Shown here in pieces: positions 8,568 to 17,692 of a DNA stretch of 64,000 nucleotides; the stretch's first letter is position 1, and every line of letters starts with the position of its first letter. Origin of the DNA: Glutamicibacter sp. PS. GTDB taxonomy: Bacteria; Actinomycetota; Actinomycetes; Actinomycetales; Micrococcaceae. A program made the position numbers and the translations under genes. A model generated the notes under the pieces. The model saw only the letters and a list, made by a program, of their open reading frames with translations, was not told where the DNA came from and made no database searches. The stretch spans positions 3,276,468 through 3,340,467 of the forward strand of contig JANCMB010000001.1 of assembly GCA_031317595.1 (NCBI GenBank), written 5' to 3'.

Positions 8568-9032
8568 ATGCCCCACGCCGAACCAGAGATTATTCAACGA
8601 CCCGCCATCCACACCGCTGCGGTGCGCGATACGGTGGCCCTGGCCAACATTCCCGCCTTTTACGATCGGGCCTACCCGTTGATTTCGCGTACCCTTGCCG
8701 CAGCGGGAGTAAGCCCTTCGGCGGCACCCATGGGAATTACGCACGGGGAACCCGGGGAACTACTCGACCTTTCGGCCGCCATTCCGGTGGCCGACCCGTT
8801 TGCCTCTACCGGCGAGGTCATCGGTGAAACCCTCCCGGCCGGCCGCACCGCGACCCTGCTGGTGACCGGGGACTATTCGCAGCTGGCCGATGCCTATGGA
8901 TACCTCTTTCGGTGGATCGGCGAGCGCTCGCTCACGCCCTCGGGTCTCGCTTGGGAGCAGTATCTTACCGAGCCTCACCCGGACGCAGACCCTGCGTTGA
9001 ATCAGACGCTACTGGCGGTCGCGATCGACTAA
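8568..9032 (+). CDS. GyrI-like/SOUL-type small-molecule-binding protein
   Basis: 154 residues from ATG 8568, preceded by GGAAGGCG at Shine-Dalgarno spacing; an earlier in-frame ATG at 8502 lies upstream of a promoter-like TATACT at about 8524 and was rejected. The sequence (PAIHTAAVRDTVALANIPAF; PVADPFASTGEVIGETLPAG; YSQLADAYGYLFRWIGERSL; WEQYLTEPHPD) matches GyrI-like effector-binding domains, which bind small hydrophobic or cationic ligands. There is no DNA-binding domain. Its 3' end overlaps the convergent MFS gene by 68 bases. Confidence 0.8.
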   Translation: MPHAEPEIIQRPAIHTAAVRDTVALANIPAFYDRAYPLISRTLAAAGVSPSAAPMGITHGEPGELLDLSAAIPVADPFASTGEVIGETLPAGRTATLLVTGDYSQLADAYGYLFRWIGERSLTPSGLAWEQYLTEPHPDADPALNQTLLAVAID

Positions 9033-10236
9033 GCGATGCCCAGGCGAAAACCGTAAATCCGATCCCGAGTAGCGCACACACCGCCAGTACCAGCGCAATC
9101 TGCGATAGCCCGATACGCGCTCCCAGCACCCCAGCCAGTGGATAGCACAGCAAGAAACACGCATGAGACAGCGAGAACTGCGCCGCGAACACCGCTGGGC
9201 GTTCATCGCTTGAGGCATTGCGGCGCAAGAGCCGAGCCGAGGGGGTCAACACCCCAGAGGTCGCCGCACCGAACAAAACCCAGAGCACGACGAGAATGAG
9301 CCACTGCTCGCTACCTCGGCCCCAACCGATGACGGCGGCCGCCGCGAACAGCAACACCGGAAGCGTGCCAGCACAGAGCAGCATGACCCGCCGATCCGTG
9401 AACCTCCCCAACAACCCGGGCATGCTCACGGCGATGCACATGGATCCCGCGCCATAGGCACCCAGTAGCAGTGCGACTTCCACCTGCCCCAGCGCCAGGT
9501 TGCCGCGCACGAATACCACGGTGTTGATCAGCACCATGGAGGAGGCCGCGGCGACGGTTAAATTAAGGCCGAGAACTCCGCGCAGTTCCGTGCTGCGTCC
9601 GAAGCGGTGAATTCCGCGGGTCAGCCGGTGCACGAATCCCCCGGGCGACGTAGCAGGCTGGAGCGGGAAGTTGGTGGCGGTCACGAGGATCGCCGAAAGC
9701 AGGAACCCGGCAACGGTCCCCAGAAATAGATTGCTGTAACTGAGCACCGACAGCAGCGCTGCGGCGAGCAACGGGCTTAGTAGCGCCTCGAGGTCGTAGG
9801 CCAAGCGCGAAAGCGACAGCGCCCGGGTGTAGTCCTGCTCTTCGGGCAGGATGGACGGTATCAGGGCCTGAAAGGCCGGGGTAAAGGTGGCCGATGCACT
9901 TTGCAGGACAAAGATCAGCACGTATATCTGCCACACCTCACCGACGAAGGGCAGGCAGAGCGCCACAGCGGCCCGTAGCAGATCCGCGGTAATTATGACC
10001 GCCTTGCGGGGCAAGCGGTCGATCAAGGCCCCGATGAGCGGCGCACAAAATACGTAGGCCAGCATCTTAATGCTCAAGGCCACGCCGAGCACCGACCCGG
10101 CCTGGGCGCCGGCCAAGTCGTAGGCCAAAAGCCCCAGCGCCACGGTCAGTAGGCCGGTACCTAGCAGGGCGACTACTTGGGCCGTGAAAAGCTTTGCGTA
10201 CTGCCGGTTACCGAGAACGCGCAACATCGTGATCAC
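8965..10236 (-). CDS. Major facilitator superfamily exporter
   Basis: A 423-residue polytopic membrane protein with about 12 predicted segments and the MFS loop GALIDRLPRKAVI between TM2 and TM3 near residue 64. It looks like a drug/metabolite efflux permease of the EntS/antibiotic-exporter type; the substrate is unknown. It starts 2 bases after the stop of the ArsR-family gene, so the pair is one operon and the regulator probably controls it. The C-terminus overlaps the convergent GyrI-like gene by 68 bases. Confidence 0.88.
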   Translation of the reverse strand: MITMLRVLGNRQYAKLFTAQVVALLGTGLLTVALGLLAYDLAGAQAGSVLGVALSIKMLAYVFCAPLIGALIDRLPRKAVIITADLLRAAVALCLPFVGEVWQIYVLIFVLQSASATFTPAFQALIPSILPEEQDYTRALSLSRLAYDLEALLSPLLAAALLSVLSYSNLFLGTVAGFLLSAILVTATNFPLQPATSPGGFVHRLTRGIHRFGRSTELRGVLGLNLTVAAASSMVLINTVVFVRGNLALGQVEVALLLGAYGAGSMCIAVSMPGLLGRFTDRRVMLLCAGTLPVLLFAAAAVIGWGRGSEQWLILVVLWVLFGAATSGVLTPSARLLRRNASSDERPAVFAAQFSLSHACFLLCYPLAGVLGARIGLSQIALVLAVCALLGIGFTVFAWASLSRSRPPVASDSTQGLRPGEAR

Positions 10237-10238
10237 CC

Positions 10239-10601
10239 TTAGGCGTGGTGGTGTGGCGGCGTCTGGCCATTGGCCACCGCGTGCTCGGCCTGTTTTACCG
10301 CCTCAATGACCAGCTTGGCGGCATGCTCATCGCTGAGCCGGTAGAGCACACTGGTGCCCTCCTGTCTCGTGGTGACCATGCGCGCCATACGCAAGCGCGC
10401 TAGGTGTTGGGACACCCCGGCGCGCTTTTTCTCGACGATTTCGGCCAGGGCGTTGACCGAGAGTTCCCCAGCCTTGCGCAACGCAAGGATGATTCTGATG
10501 CGCGTGGCATCGGAAAGTATGCCCATGACCTCGGCCGCGAGTTCGATGTATTCGGACTCGGGATTCAGTCCGCATCGCTTGTTATGTGCATCCATGCGCA
10601 C
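10239..10601 (-). CDS. ArsR/SmtB-family regulator with His-rich C-terminus
   Basis: 120 residues, winged-helix ArsR type: LSDATRIRIILALRKAGELS, then VNALAEIVEKKRAGVSQHLA (recognition helix), then the wing TTRQEGTSVLYRLSD. The N-terminus has H6 and C10 (counting from the first Met), and the chain ends HAVANGQTPPHHHA, features of metal-sensing members of the family (inference). It probably represses itself and the following MFS exporter, to which it is coupled. Met3 is an alternative start. Confidence 0.88.
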   Translation of the reverse strand: MRMDAHNKRCGLNPESEYIELAAEVMGILSDATRIRIILALRKAGELSVNALAEIVEKKRAGVSQHLARLRMARMVTTRQEGTSVLYRLSDEHAAKLVIEAVKQAEHAVANGQTPPHHHA

Positions 10602-10656
10602 AGACTAACATTAAAGATTCTCGAAGTTCACGAGACTATCGCGCACCTAGCGGCGA

Positions 10657-11187
10657 CTACTCGATAAGTTTTCCGCCCTTGGCCACTTCGGGATCGGTGC
10701 ACGACGACAGATCAAAGCAGCAGGGGCGTCGCTTTCCATCGCGTAGTTTCGAAATGCTGACTTCGACGCGGCGCTCGCGCGTTTGCTCGTTCTTCGTTGC
10801 GCCAACCCAACGCACCCATTCCCAGCGCGCCATGGGTGTCAGCGAAGTCCAGGTGTCCGCTAGATCGTCGGCCTGTTTCAACGCATCGGAGAGATCCTCC
10901 GGCACCTCGACCTCGGGCCAGACCTTGCTTACCGAAGCGGGCAGAGACACGGGATCGCCGGATTTTACGGACCCGCGTAGCGACGCGGGGAGAGGCAACC
11001 AGTGCCCGCGACGCCCATCCGGTTCGATCACCAGGGTCGTCGGTTCGCCCTTGATCTCTGTATCCACCGCCACCTGCCCTCGACTTGGCAATTGCGCGCT
11101 GGACTCTTCGTCAAAACGGATAATCGCACGGCCCGCGACCTCGTCAACGGTTCCGTGGAGCTCAAAGCTGTGTGATTCGACTGCCAT
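10657..11187 (-). CDS. YdeI/OmpD-associated family protein with DUF1905 domain
   Basis: 176 residues. The N-terminal ~95 residues resemble DUF1905 (beta-rich; HSFELHGTVDEVAGRAIIRF, then GHWLPLPASLRGSV and VSLPASVSKVWPEVEVPEDL). The C-terminal part (DALKQADDLADTWTSLTPM, then ARWEWVRWVGATKNEQTRER) is the YdeI/OmpD-associated helical segment. Homologues are linked to bacteriocin or peptide resistance in some bacteria, but the mechanism is unknown. It sits alone between two unrelated genes. Confidence 0.8.
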   Translation of the reverse strand: MAVESHSFELHGTVDEVAGRAIIRFDEESSAQLPSRGQVAVDTEIKGEPTTLVIEPDGRRGHWLPLPASLRGSVKSGDPVSLPASVSKVWPEVEVPEDLSDALKQADDLADTWTSLTPMARWEWVRWVGATKNEQTRERRVEVSISKLRDGKRRPCCFDLSSCTDPEVAKGGKLIE

Positions 11188-11215
11188 AGGGGCATCCTAG
11201 CGGCAGCACCCACGG

Positions 11216-11605
11216 CTAGCGAGGCGCCGGTCGTTCGGCACTCGATTCAATGAGGTAGCTTCGCACCTGGGCGATGTTTGCAGTCTTACCAGCCCCGGTG
11301 AAGCGAAGAACATGACTAAAATCCAGACGCGCCCCAGCACCGAGGAGGAATCCGTCACAGGAGGCGAAGCGACCGTGGGTGATCACCGAACTAATTTCGG
11401 CATGTTCTGCTTCGAATCCCGGAAACATTCGCGTGACGTTCTGGGACCCCTGAGCAATCCTCTCTCCCGCACGCCACCACTCGAAATCCTTGGTAAGCCA
11501 CGGTAACCATGAATCCGCGTTTCCCAGCACCCATTGCTCAAAGAGTTCAACCGTGAACTGCGATCGCGGAGAATTCCCGCAACCGCCGGGGGTTATGACC
11601 TGCAT
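11216..11605 (-). CDS. SnoaL/NTF2-like protein
   Basis: 129 residues from ATG 11605, chosen because AAGGAG precedes it; an in-frame GTG at 11626 would place that site inside the gene. The pattern FTVELFEQWVLGNADSWLPW, then LTKDFEWWRAGERIAQGSQN and LRFTGAGKTANIAQVRSYLI is typical of SnoaL/NTF2-like folds (cone-shaped alpha+beta barrels), which include isomerases, cyclases and many proteins of unknown role. No catalytic residues can be assigned. Confidence 0.7.
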   Translation of the reverse strand: MQVITPGGCGNSPRSQFTVELFEQWVLGNADSWLPWLTKDFEWWRAGERIAQGSQNVTRMFPGFEAEHAEISSVITHGRFASCDGFLLGAGARLDFSHVLRFTGAGKTANIAQVRSYLIESSAERPAPR

Positions 11606-11750
11606 ATCGTCCACACTCCTTAACACGACGATCCTAGGCTGAGGCGTTGGCCAAGCACAGTGCCTTCGGCCGGTGCGCCGCGAGAGGCAACTGTTCCTAT
11701 ATATAAGGAGTATGCGTCACCCCGGGCCTAATTCGCCGGCCGGAAATACG

Positions 11751-11797
11751 AAAATGACCCTTGACCAGAGATTTCCTCCCGGTCAAGGGCCATTTTT
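11751..11797. terminator. Bidirectional terminator next to tRNA-Leu
   Basis: A near-perfect stem of about 15 bp (AAAATGACCCTTGACC with GGTCAAGGGCCATTTT) lies just downstream of tRNA-Leu on the minus strand. It has T-rich flanks on both strands. Confidence 0.75.
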
Positions 11798-11803
11798 GTT
11801 TTG

Positions 11804-11887
<84 letters not shown>

Positions 11888-12169
11888 ATATTCATTTTTT
11901 GGTCACCACTCTCGCGGCAACAAGAAATAGCTTACACACTCTTTTTGCGATCGCCTAATCGAATGGGATGGTTGTGACGACAAACACCAACGGAACCAGT
12001 TTTGAGTCCAAATCGTTGCCTTTCTGGCACCCTCTGCGGCCACCTATTTCCGGTGATTCCACAGCTGGTGACAGTAAGATCGACTTTGAGCTTCCGTACC
12101 CGATGCCGTTTGGGTGCGGATTTCATTGCAATGTATCGGGCATAACCACCAAGGGAAGGAGCACGCGCT

Positions 12170-12982
12170 ATGGGTTTTTTCGACAACGTCGAACGTGGTC
12201 TCGAAAAGGTCGTCACCGGCTTCTTCCGTGGCAACAGCACCGCCGAAATCAAGCCGGTCGAGCTCACCACCGCGCTACGCAATCAGATGGATCGTTCGAT
12301 CCTCGCCATTAGCGAGGGTCGAAGTCTGGCGCCGAACTCGTTCACCGTGGCGTTGAACCAACGCGACTTTGACACGGCCAAGAGTTGGAGCTCGGTTATC
12401 GTGCAGGAAATCGCGACGGTAACCGCCGACCACGCCTCGAGCCAGGGCTACAACCTTCAGGGCGAGGTGCGTATTCGTTTCACGCTCGACGACGAGCTGC
12501 GCCCGGGTGAACGAGAAATCTCCGCCGACTTCCAGGACGCCGCGAAACCTACGGCCAACCCAGCTCCGACACCGCGCCCGGCCGCCAAGCCAGCACCGCA
12601 ACCACAGGCGCATCCGGCGACACAGACCGTCGCTCAGCCGCGGCCGGTGCCGCATCCCCCGGCAGCCCCGGTCGCTAAACAAGCCATCGTAGAAGTCGCC
12701 GGTGAACGCTACGCGGTACACCACCACTCGATTGTGCTGGGACGTTCGAATAGTAGCGACATCCCCGTGGACGATGCGGGTGTCTCACGCCAGCATGTGC
12801 GCATCGAAACGCACTCCAACGAGAAATTCACCGCCACCGATCTGGGTTCAACCAATGGCACCTACATCGACGGCAAGAAGATCTCCTCAGCCACGCAAAT
12901 CTTTGACGGCACGGTGATCACCATCGGGCAAACCAAAATCATCTTCAGATTAATCACCCCCAAGCAGGGAGGTGCTGCATGA
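12170..12982 (+). CDS. fhaA: FhaA: DUF3662 plus FHA phosphopeptide-binding protein
   Basis: 270 residues. The N-terminal DUF3662 domain (MGFFDNVERGLEKVVTGFF, residues 1-115) is followed by a Pro/Ala/Gln-rich linker (about 125-165) and a C-terminal FHA domain (VLGRSNSSDIPVDDAGVSRQ, HVRIE, then LGSTNGTYIDGKKI). FhaA binds phosphothreonine on PknA/PknB substrates and, in mycobacteria, the MviN/MurJ pseudokinase, affecting peptidoglycan synthesis at the pole (family knowledge). It heads the operon fhaA-fhaB-pstP-rodA-pbpA-pknA-pknB. AAGGGAAGGAG precedes the ATG. The fhaB start overlaps its stop by 4 bases. Confidence 0.95.
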   Translation: MGFFDNVERGLEKVVTGFFRGNSTAEIKPVELTTALRNQMDRSILAISEGRSLAPNSFTVALNQRDFDTAKSWSSVIVQEIATVTADHASSQGYNLQGEVRIRFTLDDELRPGEREISADFQDAAKPTANPAPTPRPAAKPAPQPQAHPATQTVAQPRPVPHPPAAPVAKQAIVEVAGERYAVHHHSIVLGRSNSSDIPVDDAGVSRQHVRIETHSNEKFTATDLGSTNGTYIDGKKISSATQIFDGTVITIGQTKIIFRLITPKQGGAA

Positions 12983-13458
12983 ACGACCTAGTACTAAACA
13001 TCTTCCGGCTCGCGTTCTTGGCCTTGATTTGGCTACTGGTGCTTGGCATCGTAGGTTCAATGCGCCTTGACCTCTCGATCGGTCGCAAAGCCCGCACTGG
13101 CACCCCCAGTGCCCGCACGCTTCGCAAGCATCCCGAGCTGGCCGAGCCGGAGCCAACCTCGCGCAAGGCCGCCAGCACGTTGGAAATTACCGACGGCCCA
13201 CTGGCCGGACGCGTTATTGAGCTTCAGGGCCAGCCGATCCTTTTTGGTCGGGCCCAGGACGCCACCGTCGTCTTGGAGGACGACTATGCCTCGGGCCGAC
13301 ACGCCCGACTCTTCCCGCAGGGTTCACGCTGGTTTATCGAGGATCTCGGGTCCACCAATGGCACCTTTGTGGGCGATACGCAATTGACTCGGGCGCAGGC
13401 TGTCGAACCCGGTCAGCGAATTCGCATCGGGAAGACCGTTCTGGAATTGAAGGCCTAG
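12979..13458 (+). CDS. fhaB: FhaB/FipA: membrane-anchored FHA protein
   Basis: 159 residues. One N-terminal transmembrane segment (about 8-28, FRLAFLALIWLLVLGIVGSM) is followed by a basic linker and a C-terminal FHA domain (ILFGRAQDATVVLEDDYASG, RHARL, DLGSTNGTFVGDTQ). In mycobacteria the homologue FipA links PknA-dependent signalling to FtsZ/FtsQ at the septum. ATGA overlap with fhaA and 3 bases to pstP indicate one operon. Confidence 0.95.
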   Translation: MNDLVLNIFRLAFLALIWLLVLGIVGSMRLDLSIGRKARTGTPSARTLRKHPELAEPEPTSRKAASTLEITDGPLAGRVIELQGQPILFGRAQDATVVLEDDYASGRHARLFPQGSRWFIEDLGSTNGTFVGDTQLTRAQAVEPGQRIRIGKTVLELKA

Positions 13459-13461
13459 CCT

Positions 13462-14862
13462 ATGGCTCTAAAGCTTGAATTCGCGGCCAAGTCTGATGTT
13501 GGACGGGTCCGAAAAAAGAATGACGATTCTGCCTACGTTGGGCAGAATCTCGCCGTGCTGGCAGATGGCATGGGTGGTCATGTTGGCGGCGACGTCGCCA
13601 GTGCCTCGACCGTCCTCGATCTAATCCACCTGGACAACCCGCACACCCCCGAGCCGGAAAATGCGTTGCCCGATGAGATTCAGGCGGCCAATCTTGTGCT
13701 CAATGAGCTTGTCGCCTCCAATCCGAAGCTTTCGGGCATGGGCACCACCGTCACCTCCCTTTTGCTCTCCGGCAGCACGCTGTACATGGCCCATATTGGC
13801 GACTCTCGGGCCTACCGGCTCAAGGACGGGGTCTTTGAGCAAGTCTCGAAGGATCATACCTTCGTGCAGCGACTCGTCGAAGAGGGACGAATCTCCCCTA
13901 CCGACGCCGAAAGCCACCCTCATAAGAACGTGCTTTTGCGCGTTCTGGGCGATTCAGATGCCTCTCCCGAACTTGATATCCAGCAACACGAGGCAGCACC
14001 CGGCGAACGCTGGTTGCTCTGCTCCGACGGATTGACCGACGTTGTCCCGGAGCCGGTTATCGAACAGGCCCTGCGCGGGACCAAAGATCTGGATCAAGCG
14101 GTCAATGACCTGGTCGCAACCACCCTGCAAAACGGTGCACCCGATAACGTCACCGTGGTGATTTTCGAGGTTGTCGAATCCGATGACGTAAACGCAGATG
14201 TCACCGACCCCTATGAGCCGGCGCCGAATACCGAACAGCTGACCATTGCCGCCGAAGGCGATGTCGAAGCCAGCGCGGTCTTGCTGCGCCATGAGATTTC
14301 ACAGCGCCCGCATCTACTGGTTGGTGCCGCCCAGCTGGCCACTCAAACCGGGCAGATACCCGTGGTCACGCAGAGCACGGGCGAACGCCGCGCGGCTGCC
14401 CTACTGACCCACCGCTCCCCCGAGGCCAGCGAGATTCTCGATCCGGCCGTGGAGCCGGAGCGACCACGTCGCCGCTGGTTCCTCTCCGCCCTGTTGACCA
14501 TGATGACCATCTTGATCGTGGTCGTGGGTGCTTGGGGCTACCTGTGGACACAAACCCAGTACTACGTTGGGTCGGTGGATAACAGGGTCGCGATATTCAA
14601 GGGCGTTCCGCAAGAACTGGGGCCGATTTCACTCTCCGAGGTCGATTCGGTCAGTAATGTGCCGCTGGATGCGTTACCGGAATATTCACGCCAGCGTGTG
14701 CAATCGAGCATTCACGCCAAAGATTTGGACCATGCCCGTGCGATGGTTCAAGAACTACTGGTCACCGCCAAACAGAACTGCCCCGTGCAGGCTCCCGGCG
14801 ACGATGACAAGGAAAATGAGCAACGAGACCTGCCAGACTACTGCAAGGAGATTCTGCGATGA
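13462..14862 (+). CDS. pstP: PstP: PP2C-family Ser/Thr phosphatase
   Basis: 466 residues. The cytoplasmic PP2C domain spans about 1-240: SDVGRVRKKNDDSAYV, ADGMGGHVGGDVAS (metal ligands), GDSRAYRL, CSDGLTDVV and GAPDNVTVVIFEV. A juxtamembrane linker, one TM segment near 338-360 (LSALLTMMTILIVVVGAWGY) and an extracytoplasmic C-terminus with two Cys follow. It dephosphorylates PknA/PknB and their targets. Overlaps rodA by 4 bases (ATGA). Confidence 0.96.
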   Translation: MALKLEFAAKSDVGRVRKKNDDSAYVGQNLAVLADGMGGHVGGDVASASTVLDLIHLDNPHTPEPENALPDEIQAANLVLNELVASNPKLSGMGTTVTSLLLSGSTLYMAHIGDSRAYRLKDGVFEQVSKDHTFVQRLVEEGRISPTDAESHPHKNVLLRVLGDSDASPELDIQQHEAAPGERWLLCSDGLTDVVPEPVIEQALRGTKDLDQAVNDLVATTLQNGAPDNVTVVIFEVVESDDVNADVTDPYEPAPNTEQLTIAAEGDVEASAVLLRHEISQRPHLLVGAAQLATQTGQIPVVTQSTGERRAAALLTHRSPEASEILDPAVEPERPRRRWFLSALLTMMTILIVVVGAWGYLWTQTQYYVGSVDNRVAIFKGVPQELGPISLSEVDSVSNVPLDALPEYSRQRVQSSIHAKDLDHARAMVQELLVTAKQNCPVQAPGDDDKENEQRDLPDYCKEILR

Positions 14863-16244
14863 CCGAAGTGCAAACGGCACCGGTTTCACGCCGTAATCTC
14901 GAACTGCTCCTGTTGCTCTTGGCCCTCGCCGTGGGTGCCTCGGCCTTCTATCTGGTCGGCGTCACCACGGAGGCCACCGACGTGATGGTGATCGTGAAGC
15001 AGATCGGCGTCCTAGGCGTTCTGGGGCTGATTATTCACGTGCTTCTGCGCATCTTCGCCAAATATGCTGATCCGGTAATACTTCCGATCGCAGTGGCTCT
15101 CAATGCCCTGGGCTTGGCCATGATTTACCGAATTGACATGGCAAAATCTACCGACCAGGCGAGCCGTCAGCTGCTCTGGACGGTCATTGCCGTGCTCGTT
15201 GCGGCGGTGGCTCTGTGGATTATTCGGGATCACAGAACGCTGCGACGCTTCACCTACATATCGCTTGCGGCATCTTTGATTCTGCTCGTCCTGCCGATGA
15301 TTCCTGGGCTGGGCGTCACGATCAACGGTGCACGCATTTGGATCCACGTAGGTAGCTACTCGATGCAGCCCGGCGAGCTGGCCAAGATTACCTTGGCGGT
15401 CTTCTTTGCCGCCTACCTCTCATCGAATCGCGACTTGATCCTCATGGCCGGGCGCAAGGTCGGCCCGCTCCAGCTGCCGCGTATGCGCGATATGGCCCCC
15501 ATGGTGTTGGCCTGGCTCATGTCTATAGGTGTGCTCGTGGTCCAACGTGACCTCGGATCCTCGATCCTCTTCTTCGGCATGTTCATCGTCATGGTTTACG
15601 TGGCAACTGCTCGAATTTCGTGGGTACTGATCGGCTTCCTATTGGTGGTCGTTGGCGGCGTTTTCGCCGGGTCGACCATGGGTCACGTGACCCGCCGCCT
15701 GAACACCTGGCTCAACGCGTTCGACCCCGAGGTGTATCAGGCCTCGGGCGGCAGTATGCAGATCGTCGAAGGACTGTTCGGCATGGCCGATGGTGGACTC
15801 TTTGGCACCGGCTTGGGCGCTGGTTCCCCCTACCGGGTACCACTGGCCAACTCCGACATGATCATTGCTTCGTTTGGTGAAGAAATTGGGCTGATCGGTG
15901 TTGTCGCCATCGTCTTGCTGTTCATGCTGTTGATCAGCCGTGGGCTGCGTACCGCGCTAGGTTCACGCGACGCCTTTGGAAAGCTACTGGCAACCGGCCT
16001 ATCGGTGACCTTGGCACTGCAATGCGTGGTCATTATCGGAGGAGTCACCCGACTGATCCCTCTCACGGGTCTCGCCACGCCCTTTATGGCAGCCGGTGGT
16101 TCGTCCCTGCTGGCGAACTGGATCATCGTGGTCATTCTCCTGCTGATCTCCCACAACGCTCGACGCCCAATGGACGAGACAGCAACCCCAACCGATGTCG
16201 TTGCCACTCCCTCAGCTACTCATAAGGCGGTGAAATCCTCATGA
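14859..16244 (+). CDS. rodA: RodA/FtsW-family peptidoglycan polymerase
   Basis: A 461-residue SEDS protein with about 10-12 membrane segments. Characteristic stretches are RIWIHVGSYSMQPGELAKIT near 160, VVQRDLGSSILFFGMFIVM near 227, GLFGTGLGAG, and SDMIIASFGEEIGLIG near 330 with the conserved acidic/Glu region. It polymerises glycan strands during elongation together with the class B PBP encoded next. The start overlaps the pstP stop and its stop overlaps pbpA (both ATGA). Confidence 0.96.
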   Translation: MTEVQTAPVSRRNLELLLLLLALAVGASAFYLVGVTTEATDVMVIVKQIGVLGVLGLIIHVLLRIFAKYADPVILPIAVALNALGLAMIYRIDMAKSTDQASRQLLWTVIAVLVAAVALWIIRDHRTLRRFTYISLAASLILLVLPMIPGLGVTINGARIWIHVGSYSMQPGELAKITLAVFFAAYLSSNRDLILMAGRKVGPLQLPRMRDMAPMVLAWLMSIGVLVVQRDLGSSILFFGMFIVMVYVATARISWVLIGFLLVVVGGVFAGSTMGHVTRRLNTWLNAFDPEVYQASGGSMQIVEGLFGMADGGLFGTGLGAGSPYRVPLANSDMIIASFGEEIGLIGVVAIVLLFMLLISRGLRTALGSRDAFGKLLATGLSVTLALQCVVIIGGVTRLIPLTGLATPFMAAGGSSLLANWIIVVILLLISHNARRPMDETATPTDVVATPSATHKAVKSS

Positions 16245-17692
16245 ATCACGCAATTCGACGCGTATGGATCGCGCTAACCGCCCTGTTCCTCATCTGCATC
16301 GGCGGACTCACCTATATTCAGTTCTTTGCCTCGCAGACCCTTGCCGATAACCCGATGAACAAACGGCAGTTGTACCGTGAGTTCGATTTACCGCGTGGGG
16401 CGATTCTGGTCGACGGTAAGTCGATTGCCGAATCAGTCGCCACCGACGAGGGTCAGTTCACCTACCAGCGCAAGTACAACAACCCAGAGGTGTATGCGCA
16501 CCTGACCGGGTTCTATTCGTTGGCCAACGGGAGCACGCATCTCGAGTCGCAACTCAACGGATGGCTCACCGGTTCAAGTTCCGACTTGCTCTTCGATCGT
16601 CTGGCGGCAATGTTCACCGGCCAAGAATCCGAAGGTGCCTCGGTTGAGCTGACCATCGATGGAAGGCTGCAACAGACCGCCTATGACTTAATCCCCAACG
16701 ATGGAACCAAGGCAACGATCATCGTCACCGACGTGAAGACCGGCGCCATCAAGACCATGGTGACAAAGCCCAGCTACGATCCGAATCAATTGGCCGTCCA
16801 CTCCACGAAGAAGGCTGCCGATAACCTGAAGAAAATCAATGCGACAGATGGTCTCAGCGTTTATCGAAACCCGGCGATCAACGATCTTGTGTCCCCCGGT
16901 TCTTCATTCAAAATCCTAGACACCGTGGCGGGCATCGAGTCTGGAAAGTACAACAAAGACACCAAACTTGAGAACCCATCGAAGATCAAATTGCCCGGCA
17001 CCAACACGCAATTGGGTAACTTCGACGCGGGCATTTGTTCCAGCCGCCCGAACGCCACCTTGGAGTTCATCTTCACTCAAAGTTGCAATACACCGTTCGT
17101 GAATATGAGCCAGGATCTTGGCGAAGGTGCCTTCGTAGACGTGACCGAGCGTTTCGGTTTCGGACAACAGCTTAATATCCCATTGCGCGTGACTCCATCG
17201 GAGTTTCCACGTGATATGGAACCTTCGCAATTGGCAATGGCAGTCATCGGTCAGTTTGATACTAAGGCCACACCACTACAGATGAACATGGTCGCCATGG
17301 GCATTGCGAACAAGGGTGTGATCATGCAACCGAACCTGATCAAAAAGGTGATCGCCCCGGACCTACGGATCGTCGATGAACCAAAACCGAAGGCATTCTC
17401 GACCGCGACTACGCCTGAGGTGGCCGCACAGGTTGCCGAACTGATGAAGGGGCCGGTGGAATCCGGAACCGCCATGAATACTCGAGTTCCTGGGGTGGAT
17501 CTGCGGGTTAAGACCGGAACGGCACAGATCGGCAATACCGGCCTCGTTAATTCGTGGATCACCGGTTTCGCACCAGGGGACGACCCACAGTATGCCATCA
17601 CAGTAAATGTGGAACGCGTTCCCTACGACAAGGGCCATAATCTGGCCGGAGCACTTATGAAAGAAATGACGAAGGCGGTGTTCGCCCAGTGA
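16241..17692 (+). CDS. pbpA: PbpA: class B penicillin-binding protein (transpeptidase)
   Basis: 483 residues with an N-terminal membrane anchor (about 7-28), a dimerisation/pedestal region, and a transpeptidase domain from about 140. The active-site motifs are SSFK (in [14 protein letters not shown]), SCN (in FTQSCNTPF) and KTG (in VKTGTAQIG). It cross-links peptidoglycan and partners with RodA. It overlaps rodA upstream and the pknA GTG downstream by 4 bases each, so translation is coupled through the whole operon. Confidence 0.96.
   Translation: MNHAIRRVWIALTALFLICIGGLTYIQFFASQTLADNPMNKRQLYREFDLPRGAILVDGKSIAESVATDEGQFTYQRKYNNPEVYAHLTGFYSLANGSTHLESQLNGWLTGSSSDLLFDRLAAMFTGQESEGASVELTIDGRLQQTAYDLIPNDGTKATIIVTDVKTGAIKTMVTKPSYDPNQLAVHSTKKAADNLKKINATDGLSVYRNPAINDLVSPGSSFKILDTVAGIESGKYNKDTKLENPSKIKLPGTNTQLGNFDAGICSSRPNATLEFIFTQSCNTPFVNMSQDLGEGAFVDVTERFGFGQQLNIPLRVTPSEFPRDMEPSQLAMAVIGQFDTKATPLQMNMVAMGIANKGVIMQPNLIKKVIAPDLRIVDEPKPKAFSTATTPEVAAQVAELMKGPVESGTAMNTRVPGVDLRVKTGTAQIGNTGLVNSWITGFAPGDDPQYAITVNVERVPYDKGHNLAGALMKEMTKAVFAQ

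Noticed and set aside
11968-12312. 114-codon frame upstream of and into fhaA
   Set aside because: Out of frame with fhaA, no ribosome site, and overlaps a clear gene start.
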